DNA of 64,000 bases from Microbacterium sp. NIBRBAC000506063 (GTDB taxonomy: Bacteria; Actinomycetota; Actinomycetes; Actinomycetales; Microbacteriaceae), in contig NZ_CP072876.1 in the NCBI RefSeq assembly GCF_017968845.1, positions 930,001 to 994,000 on the forward strand. Direction: 5' to 3'. Of this stretch, positions 1 through 9,871 are shown piece after piece. Each line of letters begins with the position of its first letter. Position 1 is the first letter of the stretch. The notes under the pieces are model-generated. The model ran no database searches. It was not told where the DNA came from and saw only the letters and a program-made list of their open reading frames with translations. Position numbers and translations under genes: made by a program.

Positions 1-491
1 TCGGCCGTCGGCGTGATCATCGGCCTCGCGAGCCGTGCCGAGATCACCTTCTTCGACGAGCCGTACCTGGGCCTGGACGCCGTCGCGCGCCAGATCTTCT
101 ACGACCGCCTCATCGAGGACTACGCGGAGCACCCGCGCACGATCATCCTGTCGAGTCACCTGATCGACGAGGTCGCCAACCTCATCGAGCACGTCATCGT
201 CATCGATCAGGGCAAGATCCTCCTCAACGAGGAGACCGATGCCGTGCGCGACCGCGCCGTCACGGTCGTCGGCGACGCCGCCAAGGTCGACGCCTGGCGG
301 CGGGCCGCGAGGTCATCCACCGCGAGGCGCTGGGCCGTGTGGCATCCGTCACCGTGCTCGGCACCCTCACCCACGACGAACGGCAGGAGCTGGCGGCATC
401 CGACCTCGACGTCGCGCCTGTCTCGCTGCAGCAGCTCGTCGTCCGACTCACCCTCCGCAACGGAGACGCCCAGAAGGAGGAGAACCGATGA
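1..491 (+). CDS. ABC transporter ATP-binding protein (3' part)
   Basis: The gene begins left of the window. What is visible is the end of an ABC ATPase: a Walker B region (ITFFDEPYLGLD, D-loop included) and the H-loop (ILSSHLIDEV), followed by a C-terminal accessory region. It would hydrolyse ATP on the cytoplasmic face to drive the permease encoded next. The frame breaks near 298; restoring one G (context tggcggcggg) gives the natural ending ...RNGDAQKEENR and a stop at 489-491. The stop overlaps the permease start by four bases (ATGA), so the two genes are translationally coupled. Substrate unknown; exporters of this layout are often GntR-regulated, but the regulator is not in view. Confidence 0.85.
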   Translation, partial: GRRRDHRPREPCRDHLLRRAVPGPGRRRAPDLLRPPHRGLRGAPAHDHPVESPDRRGRQPHRARHRHRSGQDPPQRGDRCRARPRRHGRRRRRQGRRLAAGREVIHREALGRVASVTVLGTLTHDERQELAASDLDVAPVSLQQLVVRLTLRNGDAQKEENR

Positions 492-1194
492 ACCGCATCC
501 TCGCCACCGCCCGCATGCAGCTGGTCAACACGCAGACCTACGTCTGGGTGCCCATCCTGGTGGTCACCGGCGCCTTCGTGATCAACTGGCTGATCTTCGC
601 GATCATCGCCGGCGCCGTCGGCGGCATCCCCGATCAGGACGAGACCTTCACCGGCGCCTCGCAGGCCCCGCTGTGGTACTTCCTGGTGATCGGCATCCAG
701 AGTCTCACGCTGACCTTCCCCTTCTCCCAGGCGATGAGCATCTCGCGCCGCACCTTCTTCCTCGGCACGGCGCTCATCACCGCCGGCGCCGGCGCCGTGC
801 TGGCCACCGTGTACACGCTGCTGCGCTTCCCCGAGCTGGCCACGAACGGGTGGGCGTGGGCGCCTACATGTTCAACGTCCGCTGGGTCACCGACGGCCCC
901 TGGTACGAGGGCTGGCTGTTCTTCTTCGCGATGACGCTGCTGTTCTTCGTCATCGGCTTCTGGACGGCGACCATCTACAAGCGCTTCGGCACGGTCGTGA
1001 TCACCATCGTGATCACGGGTCTGGCCCTCCTGGTGATCGGCCTCATCGCCCTCATCACCTGGCAGAAGTGGTGGATGAACGTCGGCCTGTGGCTCGACAC
1101 CATCACGCCGCTGTCCACCTCGCTGTGGGTGCTGCTCGCGACCGTCGTGCTGGGCGTCTCGTCGTACTTCACGCTGCGCCGCGCAGTGCCGTAG
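488..1194 (+). CDS. ABC transporter permease subunit
   Basis: An integral membrane protein of about 235 residues once the frame is restored (break near 848). Hydrophobic stretches are visible at the N-terminus (VPILVVTGAFVINWLIFAII), around positions 680-830 (two segments), and as three further helices after the break, giving about six membrane segments. It lacks recognisable catalytic motifs and is identified as the membrane partner by its 4-bp overlap with the upstream ATPase gene and by helix count. It is probably an ABC-2-like exporter subunit. Transcription very likely stops at the strong hairpin just downstream. Confidence 0.75.
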
Positions 1195-1210
1195 ACCATC
1201 CGATCCGCAC

Positions 1211-1263
1211 AACGGCGCGGGTCCCGCAGAGAATCTCAGGATTCCTGCGGGACCCGCGCCGTT
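1211..1263 (+). terminator. Strong intrinsic-type terminator hairpin
   Basis: A perfect 19-bp inverted repeat (aacggcgcgggtcccgcag at 1211-1229 against 1245-1263). The interior continues, after one bulged A, as gaatc/gattc around a TCAG tetraloop, giving a stem of about 24 bp. It sits 17 bases after the ABC permease stop. There is no long T tract, as is common in high-GC actinobacteria. It separates the ABC operon from the sigma factor cassette. Confidence 0.85.
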
Positions 1264-1376
1264 CTCCGTGCAGCGACACTTTGCCCGACCCCGAGTCCGT
1301 CGTCCTGCACGAGGAGGACGGATGTATCACGCACACTCTTGCCCTGCTCCTGATGGATGTGATCACAATGGGCATC

Positions 1377-1969
1377 ATGAGCGAAGCCGCGACCGACGGT
1401 GCCGCGCGCTGGGAGCGTGCGGCGGAGCACTTCAGCGCGTGGCGCGAGGGACGCAACTCGGCGATGGACGAGCTCGTCCGCCTGATGACCCCCGTGCTCT
1501 GGCATGTGGTGCGCGCCTACGGGCTCGACCGCACCCTGGCCGAGGACGTGGTGCAGTCGACCTGGCTGATCCTCGTGCGCCGGCACGAGACGATCACGGA
1601 GCCCCGCGCGATCTCCGGATGGCTCACCACCACGGCGCGCCGCGAGGCCTGGCGGGTCGCCAAGGGTCACAGTCGCATGACGGCGATCGAGGACGAGCAT
1701 CTCGAACCACTGCTGCCGACCGAGGAGTCGGCCGAGGAGAGGGCGGCCACGAGCGACGAGCGGAGCCGCCTGTGGGCGCGGTGCAGACCCTGTCCGAACG
1801 CTGCCGGCGCCTCCTGCGCATCATCGCCTTCGAGGATCGTCCCGACTACGCCCGGATCGCGGCGGATCTGTCCATGCCGATCGGCAGCATCGGGCCGACC
1901 CGACAGCGCTGCCTCGCCAAGCTCCGCACGACGCTCGCCGCGACCGGATTCTCCGCGGGAGGTGCGTGA
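1377..1969 (+). CDS. ECF-like sigma-70 family RNA polymerase sigma factor
   Basis: About 197 residues after repairing one break near 1775. Region 2 is seen as FSAWREGRNSAMDELVRLMTP, then LAEDVVQSTWLIL, the usual DVVQxxW core, and ISGWLTTTARREAWR. Region 4 is LSERCRRLLRIIAFED followed by a helix-turn-helix (YARIAADLSMPIGSIGPTRQRCLAKLR). It would direct RNA polymerase to a small regulon, presumably including its own cassette. The ATG at 1377 (MSEAATDG) is chosen because it immediately precedes the conserved part; in-frame ATGs lie slightly upstream. No classical anti-sigma gene follows: the next gene overlaps by one base and encodes an unrelated small protein. Confidence 0.85.
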
Positions 1970-2425
1970 TGGACGTGCCCTCCGACGACGCCGCCCTCTT
2001 CGCCCAGCTGCGCGGGCTGTGGGAAGAGGTGGATCCGCTGCCGGCCGATCTCATCGACCGCATGGTCGCCGCCGTGGCCTCCGCCGATCTGTCCCGGGAG
2101 TACGCGCTGCTCACCCTCGTCGAGGGGGCGACCACCCCGTCCGCAGCGACAACGACACGGCGACGCTGCAGTTCAGCGACGGCACCACGAGCATCCTGCT
2201 GCACGTGTCGGATGCCGGCGGCGACCGCCGCCGCATCGACGGCTGGACCGATGCCGAGGCGGTCGAGGTGCACCTGATCCAGGGCGACAGGGACGCCTCG
2301 ACGGCACCGGGCGAGCACGGGCGCTTCGCGTTCGAGGACGTCGCCCCGGGCTCAGCCGCGTGCGCATGGTGACGCGCGCGGGAGAAGAGGACCGAGAGTT
2401 CCTGACACCCCGGTTCGAGGTGTGA
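1969..2425 (+). CDS. Small protein of the sigma/CHAT cassette, unknown function
   Basis: Its ATG overlaps the sigma factor TGA (TGATG), implying translational coupling. Restoring two bases (breaks near 2140 and 2350) gives 152 residues. The N-terminal half is helical and tryptophan/proline-bearing (LWEEVDPLPADLIDRMVAAV). The C-terminal half looks beta-rich (ATLQFSDGTTSILLHVSD, FAFEDVAPGLSRVRMV) and ends in a hydrophobic LTPRFEV. No signal peptide, membrane segment or catalytic motif is seen. Its position suggests a partner or regulator of the sigma factor, a role usually taken by an anti-sigma factor, but nothing in the sequence proves this. Confidence 0.7.
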
Positions 2426-2474
2426 GGTCCGCACGGCATAGGGTGCGACGGCGCTCGCACCGGGAAGGTGACTC

Positions 2475-4069
2475 ATGGCCGACGAGGAGATGTACCCGAG
2501 GCGATGGACGTGGCAGGACCGCGCGGAGGGCTCCATACCTCGCGGAATCGCTCTGGAGCCGAGCACCGAGGAGGTCGACGGCATCCGCGCGTACCCGACC
2601 GCCTACCTGCCGACCCGGCTTCTGATCACGCCCGACTACGACGACACCGACCGGCACAGTGTCAAGCCCGACGACGACGAGGACGTCAAGGCCCTGCGCG
2701 CCGCGGCCGAGGCGTTCGGATGGGAGTTGCACGTCGAGCGCGTCCTCGGTGCCGTGGACCGGCCGCGGCAGCCTCGCGGCGGATTCATCCGTGGACACCT
2801 CAGCACTCCCGTCACTCCTCGGGGCGAGGAGGCGCCGTACACGCCGGATGCCTGGCGCGTCCTGCAGCGGGCGCGACGCATGACCGGTTCGACCCTTCCC
2901 CACGCCGGCCTGGAGCATGTGCTCGCGGTGGACCCCGTGGGCCTGAATCCGTTCTCCCGCACGAACCCCTTCTCGCGGACGAATCCCTTCTCCCGCAGCA
3001 ATCCGGTGCGCGGCGAGGGCGCCGTGGGCAGCGACGACTACCTCCAGCCCGGCCGCGGCGGCCGCCAGCCCGTCACCTGGGTCGGCCCCTCCCGACCCGC
3101 GGCAGGGATCCGAAGAGAGGGCGACGAGCGGTCGTGGCCGTGCTCGACACCGGATGCGGCGTGCACGACTGGCTGCCCGACTCGATCGTCACGCGGCGGA
3201 TCGAGATCGACGGTGTCCCGCTCGGCCTCACCGGAGACGACGACCCCGAGCGGTATCCCGACCTGTACGGCCAGCTCGACGGGCAGATCGACGCCGTGGC
3301 GGGGCACGGCACGTTCATCGCCGGGCTCATCCGGCAGACCGCTCCCGACGCGGACATCGTCTCGATCCGCGTCGCCGGCTCACTGGGCGTCGTCGACGAG
3401 GGCACCCTCCTCGAGACGGTCGCCGGCGTCGTGGAGCTGCTGCGGCGCTACCGCGAAGACCCGACCACGGGGCACCCGATCGACGTGCTCAGCCTGTCGC
3501 TGGGCTACTACCACGAGACGCCCGTGGACGGGCAGTACTCGAAGCTGCTGTACCAGCTCCTGCGCGAACTGCGCGAGCTGGGCTGCGTCGTCGTGTGCTC
3601 GGCGGGCAACGATGCCATCGACCGGCCCTCGTTCCCCGCATCCCTCTGGCCGTGGCCCGGCTCCGACAACGGACTGAAGCCCGACCGCCACGCCCCGCAC
3701 GTGTCGGTCGGCGCCCTGAACCCCTCCGGCAGGTCGGTGGCGCTGTTCTCGAACATCGGGCCGTGGGTGAAGGCCTATGCTCCCGGCGCGATGGTCGTCA
3801 GCACGACGCCCGCCTTCGTCGGCGGCGTGCAGGCGACCACCCGCGCCGACAAGGACCGCCTGCACCGCGAGACGGTCGACCCCGACGACTACCGGGGCGG
3901 CTTCGCGGTCTGGAGCGGCACGTCGTTCGCCGCACCGTACATCGCCGGACGCATCGCCGCCGTGATCGGCCCCCTGCTCGCCGACGTCGACAAGGGCGCG
4001 AGCGTCGATACCGGCGAGGCGGTCGCCAGGGCCGCGGAGGGCGTCCCGAAGGAGGACTTCACCGCCTGA
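2475..4069 (+). CDS. Subtilisin-like S8 serine peptidase with triplicated NPFSRT motif
   Basis: About 531 residues after one repair near 3125. The complete catalytic triad is visible: Asp in VAVLDTGCG (codon 3146-3148), His in VAGHGTFIAGL (3305-3307) and Ser in WSGTSFAAPYIAG (3923-3925), with the oxyanion Asn in CSAGNDA. Residues 1-157 form an N-terminal domain without a signal peptide, so the enzyme is probably cytosolic. Between that domain and the catalytic domain, residues 158-177 carry three tandem NPFSR copies ending in SNP. It starts 49 bases after the small protein gene (GGAAGGTG upstream of ATG 2475) and is followed after 38 bases by the CHAT gene. Repeats at the pro-domain junction could be a processing site (inference). 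Confidence 0.9.
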
Positions 4070-4107
4070 ATCCCCCGCGGTGCACCCGGACAGGGCATCC
4101 TGGAGGA

Positions 4108-6543
4108 ATGAGCCTGACCGCCCACGAGCTCTACGTCCGCGGCCGGACCGCGACGAACGAGCGACGCTTCGCGGCCGGGCGGCGCGATCTCACCACGGCT
4201 CGCGCGAGGACCGACGACCCCGACCTGCTCGCCCGTATCGCCGGCACCCTCGCCTACGGCCTCGGGCAGACCGGCCAGCCCGCCGAGGCGGAGGGCCTGT
4301 GTCGGGAGGCGCTCGCCCACGAGGGGCTGCGTGCCGAGACGGTCGCCGTCCTCCACGGGCAACTGGGCGTCCTCCTCATGCACGCCGGCCGCCTCGATGA
4401 GGCCGAGACCGTGCTCGGCCTTGCCATCGACGGCCTCGACGCCCCCACGATCGAAACGGCGAACTGCCTCCTCAACCGTTCCATCGTGCACATGCAGCGC
4501 CACGCGCTGGACGCCTGCACCGACGATCTCCGGCGCGCGCTCGCCATCTACCTCGCCGAAGGTGCCGAGGAGACCGCCGCCGAGGCGCGCCACAACCTCG
4601 GCTACGCGGCGCTGCTCGGCGGCGACCTCGTCACCGCGCTCGACCTCATCGCCCGCTCACGCCCGGTGATCGCCGCGGCGTCCGAGGTCGCCGCCGCCAT
4701 CAGCGACCTCGATCGCGCCGAGGTGCTGCGAGATGCCGGGCTCGTCACGGAGGCCGAGGAACTTCTCGAGAAGGTCGCGCGCATGTTCGGCGCGCAGCGG
4801 ATGCGGCAGTCCCGCGCCGAAGCGGAATTCCACCTCGCCCGTTCCCTGCTGACGCACGACGCCACCGGCTCCGCACGCGTGGCGCGGACGGCGGCACGGC
4901 GCTTCCGCAGTCTCGGCAGCGACAGCTGGGCGGCACGGGCGGAGGCCGTGCGGCTGGACGCGCTGACTCGCCTGGGAACACCGCCGGAACCCGCCCGATT
5001 CGCCGAGGTGTCCGCGGAGCTCACCCGCGCGGGCCTGCGCACCGAGGCGACCGGTGTGCGACTCACGGGCCTCCTCGCCGCCGCGCGACGCGGAGACACG
5101 AGTGCCCGCCTCCCCGCGTCGCGCCGACCGCGGCGACGCCCCTGCGACTGCGGGTGCACGAGGTGCGTGCTGCCCGGGCGGCGGCACGCGGCCGCCACAG
5201 CGAGGCGCGACGCATCGCCGGAGCGGGCCTCGACCTGCTCGCCGAATGGCGGGAGACCTTCGGGGCACTCGATCTCCAGGCCTCTCTCGGCATGCACGGC
5301 CTCGCGATCTCCATCGAAGGGCTCGACGCGGCCTCCCGCGCAGATGATTCTGCCGTGCTGTTCGAGTGGTCCGAGCGCGTGCGGCTGACCAGCCAGCACG
5401 TCACGCCCGTGCGTCCGCCGCACGACCCGGAACTCGCCGAGGACCTGGCGCAGTTCCGGATGCTGCGCACCGAGCTCGACGCCGCCGACTGGGACACCTC
5501 CCCGACGTCCGTTCGCTCCGCGACCGCATCCGGGATCGGCAATGGACCCGCACCGGCTCCGCGACCGCCGTCCCGCGCGCCTCTCTCACCGAGCTGCAGA
5601 CCGCGCTGGAACCCGACACCGCGGTGCTCTCTTACGTGTACACCGGCCGCGAGGAACTGCTCTGCGTCGTCACCACCCGCGCAGACGCCCGCGTTGTGCG
5701 TCTGGACTGGTCAGCCGTGCAGGCGGCGATGAGGGGCTGCGCGCTGACCTGGACGTCTCGGCGAGCGTGCGCGACGGCCCGCTGGCACAGGTGGTCTCCC
5801 GCGGCCTCGCCGAACGCATGGCCCGGCTCGACGCTGCGCTCCTGTCTCCCGTGCTCGCGGCGGCGGGACCCATCCGTCGGCTGGTCCTGACCACCCCGGG
5901 GTCCTCGCCGGGCTCCCCTGGGGCATGCTGCCCGGGATGCAGGGCATCTCGTTCACGCTCGCCGAATCCGCCTCCGCCTGGCTGCGCCACCGGGGCGGCC
6001 ACGCGCCCCCGTCCGCATCGGACTCGCGTCGGGCCCGCGCGTCCCGCGGGGCGCGGCCGAGGTGCGCCAGTCTGCCCTCTCCTGGCCGGATGCCCGGGTG
6101 CTCACCGGCGACGAGGCGACGGTCACGGCCGTCATCGGGCTCGCGAGCGGCGTCGACGTCCTGCACGTCGCCGCCCACGGCCGACACGCGGTCGACAACC
6201 CGCTCTTCTCCGGTCTCGAACTGGCCGACGGCACGCTCTTCGGCTACGACGTCGACCTCATCCCCGCGTGCCGGACCTGGTCGTGCTCTCGGCCTGCGAG
6301 CTCGGACGCTCGTCGGTGCGCTGGGGCGAGGAGGCGCTCGGGATGACGCGTGTCTGGCTGCACGCCGGCGCCCGCTGCGTCATCGCGGCGCCCGCGACCG
6401 TGCCCGACGACGTCGCCGGGGATCTCCTCACCGCGCTGCACACGGGCCTGGCGGCTGGTCTCGCGCCGGCCGCCGCGCTGGCGCAGGCGCACGCCGGCAC
6501 GGGCCATCGCACCTCGTTCCAATGCCACGGCGCCGGTTTCTGA
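4108..6543 (+). CDS. TPR-CHAT domain protein (caspase-fold protease)
   Basis: About 813 residues after six single-base repairs (near 5125, 5500, 5740, 5900, 6010, 6268). The first ~500 residues are tetratricopeptide-like helical pairs (for example ALAHEGLRAETVAVLHGQLG, AEARHNLGYAALLGGD). The C-terminal ~250 residues are a CHAT peptidase domain with both catalytic residues: His in LHVAAHGRH (codon 6176-6178) and Cys in VVLSACELG (6295-6297). CHAT domains are caspase-like cysteine proteases; TPRs usually sense a partner or ligand. A GGAGGA directly abuts the chosen ATG, unusually close for a ribosome site. Last gene of the cassette; both catalytic residues survive despite the broken frame, which argues for sequence error rather than decay. 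Confidence 0.88.
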
Positions 6544-6568
6544 AACTTTCTCGTCCGGGATGTATCAG

Positions 6569-6582
6569 GGGCGGAGGCGCCC
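6569..6582 (+). terminator. Weak hairpin after the CHAT gene
   Basis: gggcg-gagg-cgccc, a 5-bp GC stem followed by gctcttaata, starts about 25 bases after the CHAT stop. It is the only terminator-like structure before the oppositely oriented chorismate mutase gene. The rest of 6544-6783 shows no convincing gene. Confidence 0.35.
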
Positions 6583-6783
6583 GCTCTTAATACACAGGCG
6601 ATGATGCAGGGAGTCACTGGGGAGCCGACTCCCGCGTCCATGCCGGCCGTGTCAAATGGGGAAATCGGGGAACACGGCGGTCATTCGCCTCCGTTCGGGG
6701 ATGTCGCAGCTCGGGTACCGCGGCATCCCGTTCTGGCGTGCCCGCGGCATCCGGATGCGACCTGTCACGCCTCTGATGCAGGC

Positions 6784-7083
6784 TCAGCGACCCGAGGCGG
6801 CCTCGGTGTGATGGCGGATGACCTCGGCGACGACGAAGTTGAACCACTTCTCGGCGAACTCCGGGTCCAGGTGCGCCTCCTCGGCGAGCGCCTTGAGCCG
6901 GGCGACCTGCTGCTCCTCGCGGGCGGGGTCGGATGCCGGCATCTCGTGCTCCGCCTTCAGATGCCCCACCTGCTGCGTGGCCCGGAAGCGCTCGGCGAGG
7001 AGGAAGATGAGCGCCGCGTCGATGTTGTCGATGCTCGCGCGCAGGCGCAGAAGTTCGGCACGGGCGTTCTCGGCGTCAGTCAT
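6784..7083 (-). CDS. AroQ-type chorismate mutase
   Basis: A complete 99-residue protein. It has the all-helical AroQ signature: LLRLRASIDNIDAALIFLLAERF in helix 1, then VGHLKAEHEMPASDPAREEQQ and the C-terminal KWFNFVVAEVIRHH. The arginines, lysine and the Glu/Gln of the AroQ active site are in the expected order. It converts chorismate to prephenate in the cytoplasm at the branch to phenylalanine and tyrosine. It is monofunctional and stands alone, transcribed away from the neighbouring AI-2E gene, with which it shares a ~77-bp divergent promoter region. Confidence 0.92.
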   Translation of the reverse strand: MTDAENARAELLRLRASIDNIDAALIFLLAERFRATQQVGHLKAEHEMPASDPAREEQQVARLKALAEEAHLDPEFAEKWFNFVVAEVIRHHTEAASGR

Positions 7084-7160
7084 GGGGCTCCTTCATCGAT
7101 CGCACTTCGACGATAGCGCGCCTCTGCCTGCCCGGGAACGCGCGGGTCTAGAGTGAGCGC

Positions 7161-8342
7161 ATGAGCACAGACGCGCCCGCGAGCGAGGAAGCAGTTCCGC
7201 CCGAGGCTTCGGATGCCGCGCCCGCCGCTGCCGCATCCGAGCGCAGCTACAGGCTGAAGCCGGTCGTCGAGCCCGAGCCGCCGACGCGCTCGATCTGGTC
7301 GCGCATCGACCGGCCGTTCGTCCTCGGCTTCCTCTTCACCCTCGGCGGCCTGGCCGCGTTCGTGCTGGGACTGGCCCTCTCGAACCTCGCGACCGTCCTC
7401 ATCTATGTCACCCTCGCCCTCTTCGCCGCCCTCGGCCTCGACCCGGCGGTGCGCTTCCTCGAGCGCCGCGGCATGTCGCGCGGGCTCGCGACGGCGAGCG
7501 TGATCCTGGGGCTGCTCGTCGTGGTCGGCATCGTGATCTCCTCGATCATCCCGACCGTGGTCGAGCAGGTGTCGCTGTTCATCCAGGGCATCCCCGAGAC
7601 GATCCAGAACTTCCTGCACAGCGACTTCTACGCGCGGCTCGAGGCTCAGTTCGGTGAGCCTCTGGAGCACCTCCTCGGCGAGATCCAGTCGTTCCTGACC
7701 GATCCGAGCAATATCGCGGCGATCGGCGGAGGGGCAGTGCAGATCGGCGTCGGGATCGCTTCCGCCATCTCGGGCGCCATCATCGTGCTCGTGCTGACGC
7801 TGTATTTCGTGGCGACGCTGCCCGCGATGAAGCAGGCGCTGTTCCGCTTCGCCCCGGCCCGAGACCGCGAGAACGTGGCGACCATCACCGACCAGATCAC
7901 CGACTCGGTCGGCAGCTACGTCATGGGCATGGTGACGCTGGCGTTCTTCAACTCGGTGTTCGTGTTCATCATGTATCTCGTGCTGGGGCTGCCCTTCCCG
8001 CTGCTGCTGGCCACCATCGCCTTCGCCATCACGCTCATCCCGCTGGTCGGTTCGGTGATCTTCTGGGTCATCGGCACGGGTCTGGCACTGCTGAGCAGCC
8101 CGATTTCGGCGCTGATCTTCGGCATCGCCTACCTCATCTACATGCAGCTCGAGGCCTATGTGCTGACGCCGAGGGTCATGAACAAGGCGGTCTCGATCCC
8201 CGGCGCGCTCGTCGTGATCGGCGCCCTCGTCGGCGGCACGCTCCTGGGGCTGCTGGGTGCGCTGGTGGCGGTGCCGGTGACGGCGTCGATCCTCATCATC
8301 ATCAAACAGATCTGGTTCCCGCGGCAGGACGCCCGCGTCTAG
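7161..8342 (+). CDS. AI-2E family transporter
   Basis: Complete, 393 residues. A polar alanine- and proline-rich cytosolic tail of ~50 residues is followed by about seven or eight membrane helices (FVLGFLFTLGGLAAFVLGLA, ATLPAMKQ after a helix, LLLATIAFAITLIPLVGSVIF, ALVVIGALVGGTLLGLLGAL). The conserved E-x-Y-V-L-x-P-R-x-M block (QLEAYVLTPRVMNKAVSIP) near residue 340 is diagnostic of the family. Members include the quorum-signal exporter TqsA and Na+/H+ antiporters, so the substrate cannot be named. The ATG lies 77 bases from the divergent chorismate mutase gene. Confidence 0.9.
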   Translation: MSTDAPASEEAVPPEASDAAPAAAASERSYRLKPVVEPEPPTRSIWSRIDRPFVLGFLFTLGGLAAFVLGLALSNLATVLIYVTLALFAALGLDPAVRFLERRGMSRGLATASVILGLLVVVGIVISSIIPTVVEQVSLFIQGIPETIQNFLHSDFYARLEAQFGEPLEHLLGEIQSFLTDPSNIAAIGGGAVQIGVGIASAISGAIIVLVLTLYFVATLPAMKQALFRFAPARDRENVATITDQITDSVGSYVMGMVTLAFFNSVFVFIMYLVLGLPFPLLLATIAFAITLIPLVGSVIFWVIGTGLALLSSPISALIFGIAYLIYMQLEAYVLTPRVMNKAVSIPGALVVIGALVGGTLLGLLGALVAVPVTASILIIIKQIWFPRQDARV

Positions 8343-8366
8343 CGCGAAAGCCCTCCCGCTCCGCGA

Positions 8367-9778
8367 TCACGCCGGGCGGCCGTGCGCCTCCAGGAGCCGC
8401 AGCCAGACCTCGCTCATCGTCGGGTAGGCCGGGACCGCATGCCACAGGCGCTCCAGCGGCACCTCTCCGACGATCGCGACGGTCGCCGCGTGCAGGAGCT
8501 CGGCGACATCCGGGCCGACGAACGTCGCCCCGACGATCGTCTCGCGCTCCCGGTCGAGCACGAGGCGCGCCTGTCCGCGGTAGCCGTCGCGGTGAAGCCC
8601 GGCGCCGGCTACCGACCCGAACTCCACGTCGACGGATGCCGCATCGAGCCCGGCATCGCGGGCCGCCTGCGCGGTGAGTCCGACCGCGGCCACCTCCGGA
8701 TCCGTGAAGACGACCTGCGGCACGGCGCGGTCGTCGGCGGTGACCGCGTGCCGTCCCAGGGACCGACATCGACGTCCCCTCCCGGGCGCGCGCGGCGATC
8801 GCATCCCCGGCGGCCCGGGCCTGATACTTGCCCTGGTGGGTCAGCGGCGCACGACCGTTCGCATCGCCCACGGCGTAGAGCCAGTCGATCCCGGTCACGC
8901 GCAGGGTGTCGTCGGTGTCGAGGGCCTCGCCCGGGTCGAGCCCGAGCGCCTCCAGACCGAGATCCCGGATGCGGGGCGGCGCCCCGCCGCGACGAGCACC
9001 TCCGCTGCCCGCACCTCCTCGCCCTCGCCCAGTGTCACGTGGACGCCGTCCGCATCGCGGCCGACCCGCGCGACCTCGGCTCCCAGGCGCACGTCGACGC
9101 CGCGCTCGCGCAGGGCAGTGGCCACCCGCTCGCCGGCGAAGGACTCGAAGCCCGACAGCAGCGTGCCGCGGGCGAGCAGGGTGACCTCGGCGCCGAGGTC
9201 GGAGAAGGCGGTCGCCATCTCCACCGCCACCACGCCCCGCCGATGATCGCGAGTGACTGCGGGATCTCCTGCGCACTCGTCGCCTCGCGGCTCGTCCACG
9301 GCCGCGCACCGGCGAGACCGTCGATGCCGGGGATCACCGCCTCCGAGCCGGTCGCGATGACGACGGCGCTCCGGGCGACGAGCCGGCGGGAGGCGCCCGC
9401 GGCATCCGTGACCATGACCTCGCGCTCCCCGCTCACGCGCCCGTGCCCGCGGACCAGCGCGATGCCGGCGCCCTCCAACCAGGCGACCTGTCCGGCATCC
9501 GACCACTCCGCGGCGAACGCGTCGCGCCGGGCGAAGACGGCGGGGACGTCGAGCTCACCGGGCAGACCCGCGCCCCGCACGCCGACCAGCGCCCTGCGGG
9601 CCGCGCCCGGACGGAGCAGGGCCTTCGACGGCATGCACGCCCAATAAGAGCACTCGCCGCCGACGAGCTCGCTCTCCACGATCGCGGCGATGAGCCCCGC
9701 CTGCACCACCCGGTCGGCCACGTTCTCGCCGACCGGACCCGCGCAGAGGACGATCACGTCATACTCATCGGTCGTCAT
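8367..9778 (-). CDS. NAD(P)/FAD-dependent disulfide oxidoreductase
   Basis: About 471 residues after four repairs (near 9230, 8985, 8785, 8760). Start ATG at 9778 is preceded by a GGAGGGCAGG ribosome site. The N-terminal FAD site reads YDVIVLCAGPVGENVA, with a Cys in place of the usual Gly/Ala. The redox disulfide is C-SYWA-C in GGECSYWACMPSKALL. A second dinucleotide site (SLAIIGG...VEMATAFSDLG) and the FAD-contact AVGDANG follow, and the C-terminal dimerisation domain contains VFTDPEVAAVGLT. It belongs with dihydrolipoamide dehydrogenase/mercuric reductase enzymes; the WA-containing disulfide loop differs from true E3 enzymes (GCVPSK type), so the substrate is unknown. Confidence 0.85.
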
Positions 9779-9871
9779 TGCGAACCTGCCCTCCGGGATC
9801 GTCCGAGTGTCCCCTTGCACAGTACGGGTGAATCCGGCGGGCGGCCAGGGGCGGCTGCGGAGGGCGCTGCC

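Noticed and set aside
4108..6543. Treating the CHAT gene, and other frame-broken genes, as pseudogenes
   Set aside because: All shifts are in the same direction, catalytic residues after multiple breaks are intact, and the same pattern affects housekeeping genes such as argG and xylA.
6544..6783. Short open frames after the CHAT gene (for example 6601-7116 plus strand)
   Set aside because: They run antisense into chorismate mutase and lack ribosome sites or recognisable composition.
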